This document shows positions 6,883 through 12,154 of a stretch of 12,154 bases of DNA, piece after piece (position 1 is the first letter of the stretch; every line of letters begins with the position of its first letter). The notes under the pieces were generated by a model. That model made no database searches and was not told the DNA's origin. It worked only from the letters and a program-made list of their open reading frames with translations. Position numbers and translations under genes: made by a program. Origin of the DNA: an uncultured Rivibacter sp. (lineage in GTDB: Bacteria > Pseudomonadota > Gammaproteobacteria > Burkholderiales > Burkholderiaceae). The stretch spans positions 1 through 12,154 of the forward strand of contig CAMLNA010000129.1 in assembly GCA_946481025.1 (NCBI GenBank), read 5' to 3'.

Positions 6883-8197
6883 CGGCGTTCACGTCGCCCG
6901 GGTTCAGGGTGCCGGCGGCCTGACGCAGGCGCAGGCCGTTGACCACCACGTCGTAACGGGCCTTGGCGAGGTCGCGCTGGGTGGTGAACAGCTGGGTCTG
7001 CGCATTCAGCACGTCGAGGTTGACGCGCACGCCCACGCGGTAGCCGAGCTGGGTGGCCTCGAGCGCGAGCTTGCTGGAGGCTTCGGCCGCCTCGAGCGCC
7101 TGCACCTGGGCCTGGCCCGACTGCACGCCGAAGAACACCTGGCGGGTCGCCTGTGCCACGCTGCGGCGCGCGGCCTCGAGGTTGTTGCGCGACTGCTCTT
7201 CCAGGGCCAGCGTCTCCTTCACGCGGTTCTGCGTCTGGAAGCCGGCAAACAGCGGCAGGTTGAGCTGCACGCCCACGGTGTTGTTGCTGACGTTGCCGTT
7301 GATGCCTTGCAGGGTCGCGCCGTTGCCGGAGTTGTGCGAACGCCCTGCCGAGGCCACGAGGTCCACCGTGGGCAGGTGGCCCGCGCGGGCGAGGTCGGTA
7401 TCGAGCCGGGCGATGTCGTAACCCAGGCGCGCCTTGCGCACGTTGGGCGCGTCTTCGGTCTGGCTGACCCACTCCTCCACGTTGGCCGGCGTCACGGCCG
7501 GCAAGGCGACCGGCACGGTCAGCGGCCGCGGGGTCACGCCCGCGCGGCCCACCAGCTGGTCGAGCTGGATGCGCTTGGTGCGCAGGTCGTTCTCGGCCGC
7601 GATTTCCTGCGCGGTAGCCAGGTCGAAGCGGGCCTGTGCTTCACGCGTGTCGGTGATGGTGGCGGTGCCGACCTCGAAGTTGCGCTTGGCCGAAGCCAGC
7701 TGCTCCGAAATGCCCTTCTTGTTGGCCTGCGCGGTCGCCAGGGCGTCCTGCGCCGCCAGCACGTCGAAGTAGGACTGCGCCACGCGGACGATCAGGTCCT
7801 GCTCCGCGGTCTGCAGGTCGGCCCTGGCGACTTCGACGGCCCTTTCGGCCTTCTCGATGGTGAGGCTGTTGCTGCGATTGAACAGCGGCTGCCTGCCGTT
7901 CACGCCGACTTGGGTGGTCTTGGTGAGGCGGTCGTCTCCTGCCGGAGGGTCGACCTCGCTGCGGCTGGCCCCGGCCGTCAGGTCCACCCTGGGCAGGCGC
8001 AGGCCGCGCGCCTGGTCGGCCCGGTACTGCACCGACTCGGCCTGCGCCCGCGCAGCCAGGTAGGCGGCGTCATAGCCGCGCGCGGCCTCGTACAGCTCGG
8101 CCAGGCTCTGGGCTTGCGCCGCGGAGGCGGCACCGAAGACGGTGGCGCAGGCCAGCATCAGGCGGCTCAGGGCAGGCAGACGGATCGCAGCGGGCAT
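6860..8197 (-). CDS. tolC: TolC-family outer membrane channel protein
   Basis: A 445-residue outer membrane efflux protein. The signal peptide MPAAIRLPALSRLMLACATV continues to an AQA cleavage site near residue 29, and the mature chain starts QSLAELYEAA. Two homologous halves follow, each with long alpha-helical stretches and short beta-barrel parts. YFDVLAAQDAL (143-153) and the matching second-half segment, and QLNLPLFAGFQTQNRV (311-326), are typical of the TolC / type I secretion family. It should form a trimeric duct from periplasm to outside, working with inner-membrane pumps and adaptors; none is encoded next to it, so it is probably a shared, general TolC. On the minus strand AAGGAAG lies about 9 nt before the ATG. 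It is the last gene of the run with tetR, the methyltransferase and the rhodanese, 22 bp after the rhodanese stop, and its tail overlaps waaA. Confidence 0.93.
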   Translation of the reverse strand: MPAAIRLPALSRLMLACATVFGAASAAQAQSLAELYEAARGYDAAYLAARAQAESVQYRADQARGLRLPRVDLTAGASRSEVDPPAGDDRLTKTTQVGVNGRQPLFNRSNSLTIEKAERAVEVARADLQTAEQDLIVRVAQSYFDVLAAQDALATAQANKKGISEQLASAKRNFEVGTATITDTREAQARFDLATAQEIAAENDLRTKRIQLDQLVGRAGVTPRPLTVPVALPAVTPANVEEWVSQTEDAPNVRKARLGYDIARLDTDLARAGHLPTVDLVASAGRSHNSGNGATLQGINGNVSNNTVGVQLNLPLFAGFQTQNRVKETLALEEQSRNNLEAARRSVAQATRQVFFGVQSGQAQVQALEAAEASSKLALEATQLGYRVGVRVNLDVLNAQTQLFTTQRDLAKARYDVVVNGLRLRQAAGTLNPGDVNAVNQLIAR

Positions 8198-8219
8198 GGA
8201 GTTGCTTCCTTGTTGTGGT

Positions 8220-8558
8220 TCAGTAGGTGGGCACCGACGCATCGACCTCGTGGGACCATGCGTCGATGCCGCCGGCGACGTTGTACAGGCTCCCGAAGCC
8301 TTGCCGCTCCAGGAATGCGACGACCTGCAGGCTTCGCATCCCGTGATGGCACAAACCGAGGATGGGCTGCGAGGCGTCGAGCTCATGCAGGCGTTCGGGT
8401 ACCTCGCGCATCGGGATGCACACCGTGCGCACGCCGGGCAGTTGCAGCGAAGCGAGCTGCACCTCCCAGGGTTCGCGCACGTCCAGCAGCACGGGGCGGC
8501 TGCCGGGCTCGAACGATGCGACCAATGCCTGGACGTCGCTGACCCGCACTTGCTGCAT
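8220..8558 (-). CDS. Single-domain rhodanese-like sulfurtransferase
   Basis: A 112-residue cytosolic single rhodanese domain of GlpE/PspE size. Visible features are LLDVREPWE (24-32) with D26 and R28, the active-site loop CHHGMRS (70-76) with the sulfur-accepting cysteine C70, and NVAGGIDAW (93-101). There is no signal peptide, so it probably carries persulfide sulfur in the cytosol; donor and acceptor are unknown. Its ATG follows the methyltransferase stop by 3 bp (TGAGCCATG on the coding strand) and it has no clear Shine-Dalgarno of its own, so translational coupling is likely. Its place between a methyltransferase and tolC appears to be a common Burkholderiales arrangement (from memory), but it does not reveal a function. 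Confidence 0.9.
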   Translation of the reverse strand: MQQVRVSDVQALVASFEPGSRPVLLDVREPWEVQLASLQLPGVRTVCIPMREVPERLHELDASQPILGLCHHGMRSLQVVAFLERQGFGSLYNVAGGIDAWSHEVDASVPTY

Positions 8559-8561
8559 GGC

Positions 8562-9215
8562 TCAGAAGGTGAACCTGGTGGGCGCCGGGAAGCGCTCCAG
8601 GCGTTGCGCCACGGTGTCGAACAGGTAGCTGGCGCGCACGTCGCGCTCGCTGACCTTGGTGTAGAGCGTGGCCCGCATCACCGGCTCGTCGCCGACGATG
8701 GCTGCCAGGCGGCCACCGACCTTGAGCTGGTCGAACAGCACCTGCGGCACCTCGGCCACCCCGCCGGACAGCATGATGGCATCGAAGGGCGCCTCGGCGG
8801 GCAGGCCCTGGGCGCCGTCGGCTTCGCGCACGTCGACGTTGACCACCGCCGCGCGCTGCAGGTTGCCGCGGGCCAGCGCCACCAGCTCGGGGCGGATCTC
8901 CAGCGAGATGACGCGCTGGGCCTTGTGGGCCAGGAGCGCTGCCATGTGGCCGCTGCCGGTGCCCACCTCCAGCACCTTCTCGTGCCTGGCGGGGGCCAGC
9001 TCCTGCAGCAGTCGCGCCTCCACCTTGGGGGCCAGCATGGTCTGGCCGCCGGGCAGGGGCACTTCCAGGTCCATGAAGGCCAGCGCGCGGTGCTGGGCGG
9101 GCACGAAGTCTTCGCGCTTCACCACCGCGAGCAGGGAGAGCACCGAGGTGTCGAGCACGTCCCACGGGCGGATCTGCTGCTCGATCATGTTGAAGCGGGC
9201 TTGTTCGATGTTCAT
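8562..9215 (-). CDS. Pcm-like (protein-L-isoaspartate O-methyltransferase family) methyltransferase
   Basis: A 217-residue class I SAM-dependent methyltransferase of the Pcm family (COG2518). The N-terminus MNIEQARFNMIEQQIRPWDV and the line REDFVP (34-39) fit the family. Motif I is LEVGTGSG (82-89), and the acidic end of strand 2 is LEIRPE (105-110). Classical Pcm has GQTIS near residue 60, where the serine belongs to the active site; here the stretch is GQTML (57-61), with leucine in the serine position. It therefore probably belongs to the tolC-linked Pcm-like group rather than being a proven repair enzyme for isoaspartyl residues. It probably shares a transcript with the rhodanese (3-bp gap) and tolC. 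Fold and SAM binding are confident; the substrate is not. Confidence 0.88.
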   Translation of the reverse strand: MNIEQARFNMIEQQIRPWDVLDTSVLSLLAVVKREDFVPAQHRALAFMDLEVPLPGGQTMLAPKVEARLLQELAPARHEKVLEVGTGSGHMAALLAHKAQRVISLEIRPELVALARGNLQRAAVVNVDVREADGAQGLPAEAPFDAIMLSGGVAEVPQVLFDQLKVGGRLAAIVGDEPVMRATLYTKVSERDVRASYLFDTVAQRLERFPAPTRFTF

Positions 9216-9256
9216 GGCGTCACGCGGGCTGAGTGATGGATGCAAAGCGCGCGATT

Positions 9257-9934
9257 TTATTGGGGCTGTGTTGCTCGTTTGCTGACGGCCTTGGGGCCCT
9301 GCGGCGCCGCCTGCAGTCCGCGCAGCACCACGTCCACGTGGGTGGCGATGAAACGCCGCGGATCCATCGCCGCTTCGCCGCCGCGGCAGGCGCCCAGCGA
9401 GTGCTTGTGCAGGCACAGCATCAGCAGCGGGAAGATGAGTACGTGCACCGCGTCGTCGAGCCGCACCGGGCGGAATTCGCCGCCGTCGATGCCGCGCTGC
9501 AGCACCTTCTCGAACAGCACGTGGGCCGGCTCGATCACCTCTTCGACGTAGAAGCGGGCGAAGTCCGGGAAGTTGCCGACCTCGGTGATGATGATCTTGA
9601 AGATGCCGGAGGCAGGCGACTCGCCCACGCGGTCCCACCAGGTGTTGAGCAGCAGCGCCACCAGGTCCGAGGCCGTGCCTTCGAAGTGGTCGACGATGCC
9701 GCTGCCTTCGGCGATGAGCCCGGAGAGGTTCTCGCGCACCACCGCCTTGAGCAGCTCTTCCTTGCTGGGGTAGTAGAGGTACAGCGTGCCCTTGGAGACG
9801 CCCGCGCGGGCCGCCACTTCCTCGGAGCGGGTGGCGGCGAAGCCTTTCTCGACGAACAGGCCCAGCGCCGCATCGAGCAGCTCTTGCGGACGGGCTTCCT
9901 TGCGTCGCTGACGCTGGGGCTGGGCAGGGGACAT
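9257..9934 (-). CDS. TetR-family transcriptional regulator
   Basis: A 225-residue repressor-type protein. The N-terminal DNA-binding domain (about 13-60) contains ELLDAALGLFVEKGFAATR and the helix-turn-helix VAARAGVSKGTLYLYYPSKEE (40-60), with the TLYLYYPSKEEL recognition end typical of TetR proteins. The larger C-terminal helical part should bind a ligand and dimerise; no ligand can be inferred. The ATG at 9934 is chosen because MSPAQPQRQRRKEARPQELL gives the usual short basic lead; an upstream TTG at 10027 would run the gene through its own operator. No strong Shine-Dalgarno is seen. It is followed after 41 bp by the methyltransferase in the same direction, with no terminator in the gap. 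A palindrome lies 50 bp upstream of its start, which suggests autoregulation and control of the tolC run. Confidence 0.93.
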   Translation of the reverse strand: MSPAQPQRQRRKEARPQELLDAALGLFVEKGFAATRSEEVAARAGVSKGTLYLYYPSKEELLKAVVRENLSGLIAEGSGIVDHFEGTASDLVALLLNTWWDRVGESPASGIFKIIITEVGNFPDFARFYVEEVIEPAHVLFEKVLQRGIDGGEFRPVRLDDAVHVLIFPLLMLCLHKHSLGACRGGEAAMDPRRFIATHVDVVLRGLQAAPQGPKAVSKRATQPQ

Positions 9935-9980
9935 GGGCAAAAACGACTCGCCGCCCGGCGAGGCCAGGGCGGCTCGAGTA

Positions 9981-9998
9981 ACTGACTGACCGGTCAGT
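9981..9998. promoter_or_regulatory. Probable TetR operator
   Basis: ACTGACCGGTCAGT (9985-9998) is a perfect 14-bp palindrome, and ACTGAC at 9981-9986 repeats the left half-site with a 4-bp shift. GACCGGTC-type centres are common in operators of TetR-family regulators. It lies about 50 bp upstream of the tetR start and 212 bp upstream of uppP, so it is best placed to regulate tetR and the genes after it. Confidence 0.65.
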
Positions 9999-10209
9999 AA
10001 TGTAGGCGGGCGGGCTCCCGAGGTCAAGGACGGGGCTTCGGCGACCGTGGGGCGCGGGGGGGCCGGGCGCGGGGCCCGGCATTCTCGGCGATGCGCCAGG
10101 CAAGACCTGTTCGATCTTGCTGCAGGGCGGGCGCGCCGCTGCGCGGGCCGCTTAAGATGCCGCGCTTTGCCGGGCCGCGCGGCGCCGGCGCATTGCGTAG
10201 GAGTTTTCG
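9999..10209. other. Rest of the divergent intergenic region between tetR and uppP
   Basis: No gene is seen here. The region holds a GC hairpin, GCCGGGC (10062-10068) against GCCCGGC (10074-10080) with a 5-nt loop. A possible uppP -10 box, TAAGAT (10153-10158), has no matching -35 hexamer at the right distance. The remaining sequence is very GC-rich and shows no codon structure resembling the neighbouring genes. Confidence 0.4.
10199..10203 (+). promoter_or_regulatory. Ribosome binding site that decides the uppP TTG start
   Basis: AGGAG lies 6 nt before the TTG at 10210. No in-frame ATG is available before the conserved family N-terminus, and starting at the TTG gives a 273-residue protein, the same length as E. 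coli UppP. Confidence 0.75.
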
Positions 10210-11031
10210 TTGGATCTGACGCTGTGGATCAAGGCGGCCCTGATGGGCATCGTCGAAGGGCTCACCGAGTTCCTGCCCATCTCGAGCACCGGCCATCTCA
10301 TCCTGGCCGGCTCGCTGCTCGGCTTCACCGGCGAGAAGGTCAAGGTGTTCGAGATCGCCATCCAGACGGGGGCGATGTTCGCGATCATCCTGGTGTACTG
10401 GCAGCGCCTGCGCGAAACGGTGCTCGGCCTCGGATCGGACCCGCGCGCGCAGCGCTTCGTCCGCAACGTCGCCATCGGCTTCGTGCCGGCGGTGATCCTG
10501 GGCCTGCTGCTGGGCAAGGTGATCAAGGAGCATCTGTTCACGCCGGTCGTGGTGGCCAGCACCTTCATCCTGGGCGGCCTGGTGATCCTGTGGGCCGAGA
10601 AGCGTCCGGCGCGCGTGCGCGTGGCCGAGGTGGACGACATGGGGCCGTGGGACGCGCTGAAGGTGGGCCTCGTGCAGTGCTTCGCGCTGGTGCCGGGCAC
10701 CAGCCGCTCGGGCGCCACCATCATCGGCGGCATGTTCCTCGGCCTGTCGCGCAAGGCGGCCACCGAGTTCAGCTTCTTCCTGGCCATTCCCACGCTGGTG
10801 GGCGCCGGCGCCTACAGCCTCTACAAGGAGCGGGCGCTGCTCTCTGTGGCCGACGTGCCGATCTTCGCGATCGGCCTCGTCTTCTCCTTCGTTTCCGCAT
10901 GGGTCTGCGTGCGCTGGCTGCTGCGCTACGTCGCCACGCACGACTTCATTCCGTTCGCCTGGTACCGCATCGTGTTCGGCATCGTGGTGCTGGCCACGGC
11001 GTGGACGGGGGCCGTGACCTGGCACGCGTGA
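10210..11031 (+). CDS. uppP: Undecaprenyl-diphosphate phosphatase
   Basis: A 273-residue polytopic inner-membrane enzyme (UppP/BacA) that removes the terminal phosphate from undecaprenyl diphosphate, regenerating the lipid carrier used for peptidoglycan and O-antigen; raised activity gives bacitracin resistance in known members. The catalytic segment [18 protein letters not shown] (13-30) has E17, E21, S27 and H30 in the E. coli positions. The second signature, PGTSRSGAT (162-170), carries the conserved arginine R166. About eight hydrophobic segments are visible. The start is TTG with AGGAG six bases upstream. It stands alone, divergent from tetR, and is followed by two hairpins before the alcohol dehydrogenase. 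The gene looks intact, with no missing residues. Confidence 0.96.
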   Translation: MDLTLWIKAALMGIVEGLTEFLPISSTGHLILAGSLLGFTGEKVKVFEIAIQTGAMFAIILVYWQRLRETVLGLGSDPRAQRFVRNVAIGFVPAVILGLLLGKVIKEHLFTPVVVASTFILGGLVILWAEKRPARVRVAEVDDMGPWDALKVGLVQCFALVPGTSRSGATIIGGMFLGLSRKAATEFSFFLAIPTLVGAGAYSLYKERALLSVADVPIFAIGLVFSFVSAWVCVRWLLRYVATHDFIPFAWYRIVFGIVVLATAWTGAVTWHA

Positions 11032-11079
11032 AGCGGGCCGCGGTGTTGCGCTGTTCGATGCTGTAGCAGCGCAGGCTGC

Positions 11080-11120
11080 CGAAACGGGGGTTGCTGCAAG
11101 CCGCAGCAACCCCCGTTTCG
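11080..11120. terminator. Perfect 18-bp hairpin after uppP
   Basis: CGAAACGGGGGTTGCTGC (11080-11097) is exactly complementary to 11103-11120, with a 5-nt loop AAGCC. It begins 48 bp after the uppP stop. No T-run follows directly, so it may act as an RNA 3' end barrier rather than a textbook intrinsic terminator. Its symmetry means it could work on both strands. Confidence 0.6.
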
Positions 11121-11137
11121 TCTGGGGTCCCGGCTCC

Positions 11138-11157
11138 CCGGGCTAACCCGGCCTTTT
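11138..11157 (+). terminator. Weak intrinsic terminator-like hairpin
   Basis: CCGGG (11138-11142) pairs with CCCGG (11147-11151) across a 4-nt loop and is followed by CCTTTT (11152-11157). An alternative pairing uses CCCGGC (11147-11152) with GCCGGG (11161-11166). It probably backs up the larger hairpin just upstream in ending uppP transcription before the next promoter. Confidence 0.4.
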
Positions 11158-11183
11158 GCAGCCGGGGCACGGGCTTCTTCGAG

Positions 11184-11198
11184 TGGCATGGCGATTGC
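11184..11198 (+). promoter_or_regulatory. Sigma-54 (-24/-12) promoter of the alcohol dehydrogenase
   Basis: TGGCATGGCGATTGC fits the RpoN consensus TGGCAC-G-N4-TTGC with correct internal spacing and one mismatch (T for C); the invariant GG and GC are both present. It lies 78 bp before the ATG at 11277, leaving a leader of roughly 65 nt. Transcription would require an enhancer-binding activator, whose gene is not in this window. No clear upstream activator palindrome was found. Confidence 0.65.
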
Positions 11199-11264
11199 GC
11201 AAAGGCGCACCAGCGCACGGGCGGGCAGGCCCCGCCGTCGTCGCGCACGTTGTTGCCCACACCC

Positions 11265-11271
11265 AAGGAGA
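11265..11271 (+). promoter_or_regulatory. Ribosome binding site of the alcohol dehydrogenase
   Basis: AAGGAGA is a strong Shine-Dalgarno 5 nt before the ATG at 11277. It fixes the start in front of a typical signal peptide. Confidence 0.8.
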
Positions 11272-11276
11272 CACAC

Positions 11277-12154
11277 ATGCAGGCACGGCTACTTCCCTTC
11301 CTCGTCGCGATGGCTTGCGCATCGCTCGGCCCGCAGTCGGCGGGCGCCGCGGGCGTGACCCACCAGATGATCGACGCAGACGCCAGGACAGGCGGCGACG
11401 TGCTGACCTGGGGCCTGGGCACCCAGGGCCAGCGCTATTCGCCGCTCAGGCAGGTGAACACGCGCAACGTGGGCAAGCTGGTGCCGGCATGGGCGTTCTC
11501 GTTCGGCGGCGAGAAGCAGCGCGGCCAGGAGTCGCAGCCCGTCGTCCACAACGGCAGGATGTTCGTCACCGCCTCGTATTCGCGCCTGTTCGCGCTCGAC
11601 GCGGCCACCGGCCGCAAGCTGTGGAAGTACGAGCACCGCCTGCCCGACGGCATCATGCCGTGCTGCGACGTCATCAACCGCGGTGCCGCGCTCTACGACA
11701 ACCTGGTGATCTTCGGCACGCTGGACGCCCAGCTCGTGGCGCTCGACCAAGGCACCGGCGAGGTGGTGTGGAAGGAGAAGGTCGACGACTACGCGGCCGG
11801 CTATTCCATGAGCGCCGCGCCGCTCATCGTCAACGGCCTCGTCCTCACCGGCGTGTCGGGCGGCGAGTTCGGCGTGGTGGGCCGCGTGGAGGCGCGCGAT
11901 GCGAAGACCGGGGCACTGGTGTGGACGCGCCCGACCGTCGAGGGGCACATGGGCTACACCTACGACCCCGACGGCAACAAGAAGGAAAACGGCGTGTCGG
12001 GTACCACCGGCAGGAGCTGGCCGGGCGACCTGTGGAAGACCGGCGGCGCAGCCACCTGGCTCGGCGGCACCTACGACCCGAAGACCGGACTGGCCTACTT
12101 CGGCACCGGCAACCCGGCGCCGTGGAACAGCCACCTGCGCAAGGGCGACAACCT
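11277..12154 (+). CDS. PQQ-dependent methanol/ethanol-family alcohol dehydrogenase (5' part)
   Basis: The first 292 residues of a periplasmic quinoprotein; the gene runs past the right edge. A signal peptide [20 protein letters not shown] continues to a likely cleavage near residue 25. The rest follows ExaA-type ethanol dehydrogenases: [11 protein letters not shown] (51-61), [17 protein letters not shown] (72-88), the beta-propeller tryptophan-docking repeat [16 protein letters not shown] (101-116), the PQQ-contacting adjacent cysteines MPCCDV (127-132; C129-C130), SGGEFGVVG (194-202) with metal-ligand glutamate E197, and GTGNPAPWN (276-284) with ligand asparagine N279. It would oxidise primary alcohols and pass electrons to a cytochrome c. 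The catalytic aspartate and the residue that separates calcium from lanthanide enzymes lie beyond the window, so metal type is undecided. It is expressed from a sigma-54 type promoter. Confidence 0.93.
   Translation, partial: MQARLLPFLVAMACASLGPQSAGAAGVTHQMIDADARTGGDVLTWGLGTQGQRYSPLRQVNTRNVGKLVPAWAFSFGGEKQRGQESQPVVHNGRMFVTASYSRLFALDAATGRKLWKYEHRLPDGIMPCCDVINRGAALYDNLVIFGTLDAQLVALDQGTGEVVWKEKVDDYAAGYSMSAAPLIVNGLVLTGVSGGEFGVVGRVEARDAKTGALVWTRPTVEGHMGYTYDPDGNKKENGVSGTTGRSWPGDLWKTGGAATWLGGTYDPKTGLAYFGTGNPAPWNSHLRKGDN

Noticed and set aside
8198..8386. A longer tolC start about 63 codons upstream of 8197
   Set aside because: It would overlap the rhodanese gene and bury the clear signal peptide; the ATG at 8197 has its own ribosome binding site.
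11289..12134. Minus-strand open frame antisense to the alcohol dehydrogenase
   Set aside because: The plus frame encodes unmistakable quinoprotein motifs from a ribosome site and signal peptide; the minus frame is a compositional shadow.

Overview
The window is strongly GC-rich with G/C-ending codons. Its proteins resemble those of betaproteobacteria of the order Burkholderiales (Comamonadaceae / Rubrivivax-Leptothrix type); this placement is inferred from protein character and gene order, not from a database search. Most genes serve the cell envelope: lipopolysaccharide inner core, sugar phosphates, the undecaprenyl carrier, a TolC-type outer membrane channel and an exporter. No tRNA, rRNA, CRISPR array, transposase or phage gene was seen.

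Layout. 1-183 has no gene but holds two imperfect inverted repeats that look like dispersed intergenic elements. 184-2934 (-) is a 916-residue fusion: a complete Atm1-type ABC half-exporter, then a degenerate histidine-kinase-like ATPase domain, then an intact-looking response-regulator receiver domain. 2935-3132 is the divergent control region. On the plus strand 3133-6882 is a compact run of phosphomannomutase/phosphoglucomutase, waaC (heptosyltransferase I) and waaA (Kdo transferase), with a 29-nt and then a 1-nt gap. waaA overlaps by 23 bp, tail to tail, a minus-strand run that reads tetR - Pcm-like methyltransferase - rhodanese - tolC (9934 down to 6860). A 14-bp palindrome preceded by an extra half-site lies upstream of tetR and probably controls the run. 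On the plus strand uppP (undecaprenyl diphosphatase, TTG start) follows. After two hairpins comes a well-formed sigma-54 type -24/-12 promoter and the first 292 codons of a PQQ-dependent alcohol dehydrogenase, which runs off the right edge.

How the genes fit together. The mutase supplies hexose-1-phosphates, WaaA adds Kdo to lipid A and WaaC adds the first heptose. UppP recycles the lipid carrier for peptidoglycan and O-antigen. TolC provides an outer-membrane exit duct, but no inner-membrane pump or adaptor is encoded beside it. The most unusual object is the ABC exporter carrying its own receiver domain. Next in interest are the TolC-linked Pcm-like methyltransferase that lacks the usual active-site serine, and the sigma-54 promoter of the alcohol dehydrogenase.
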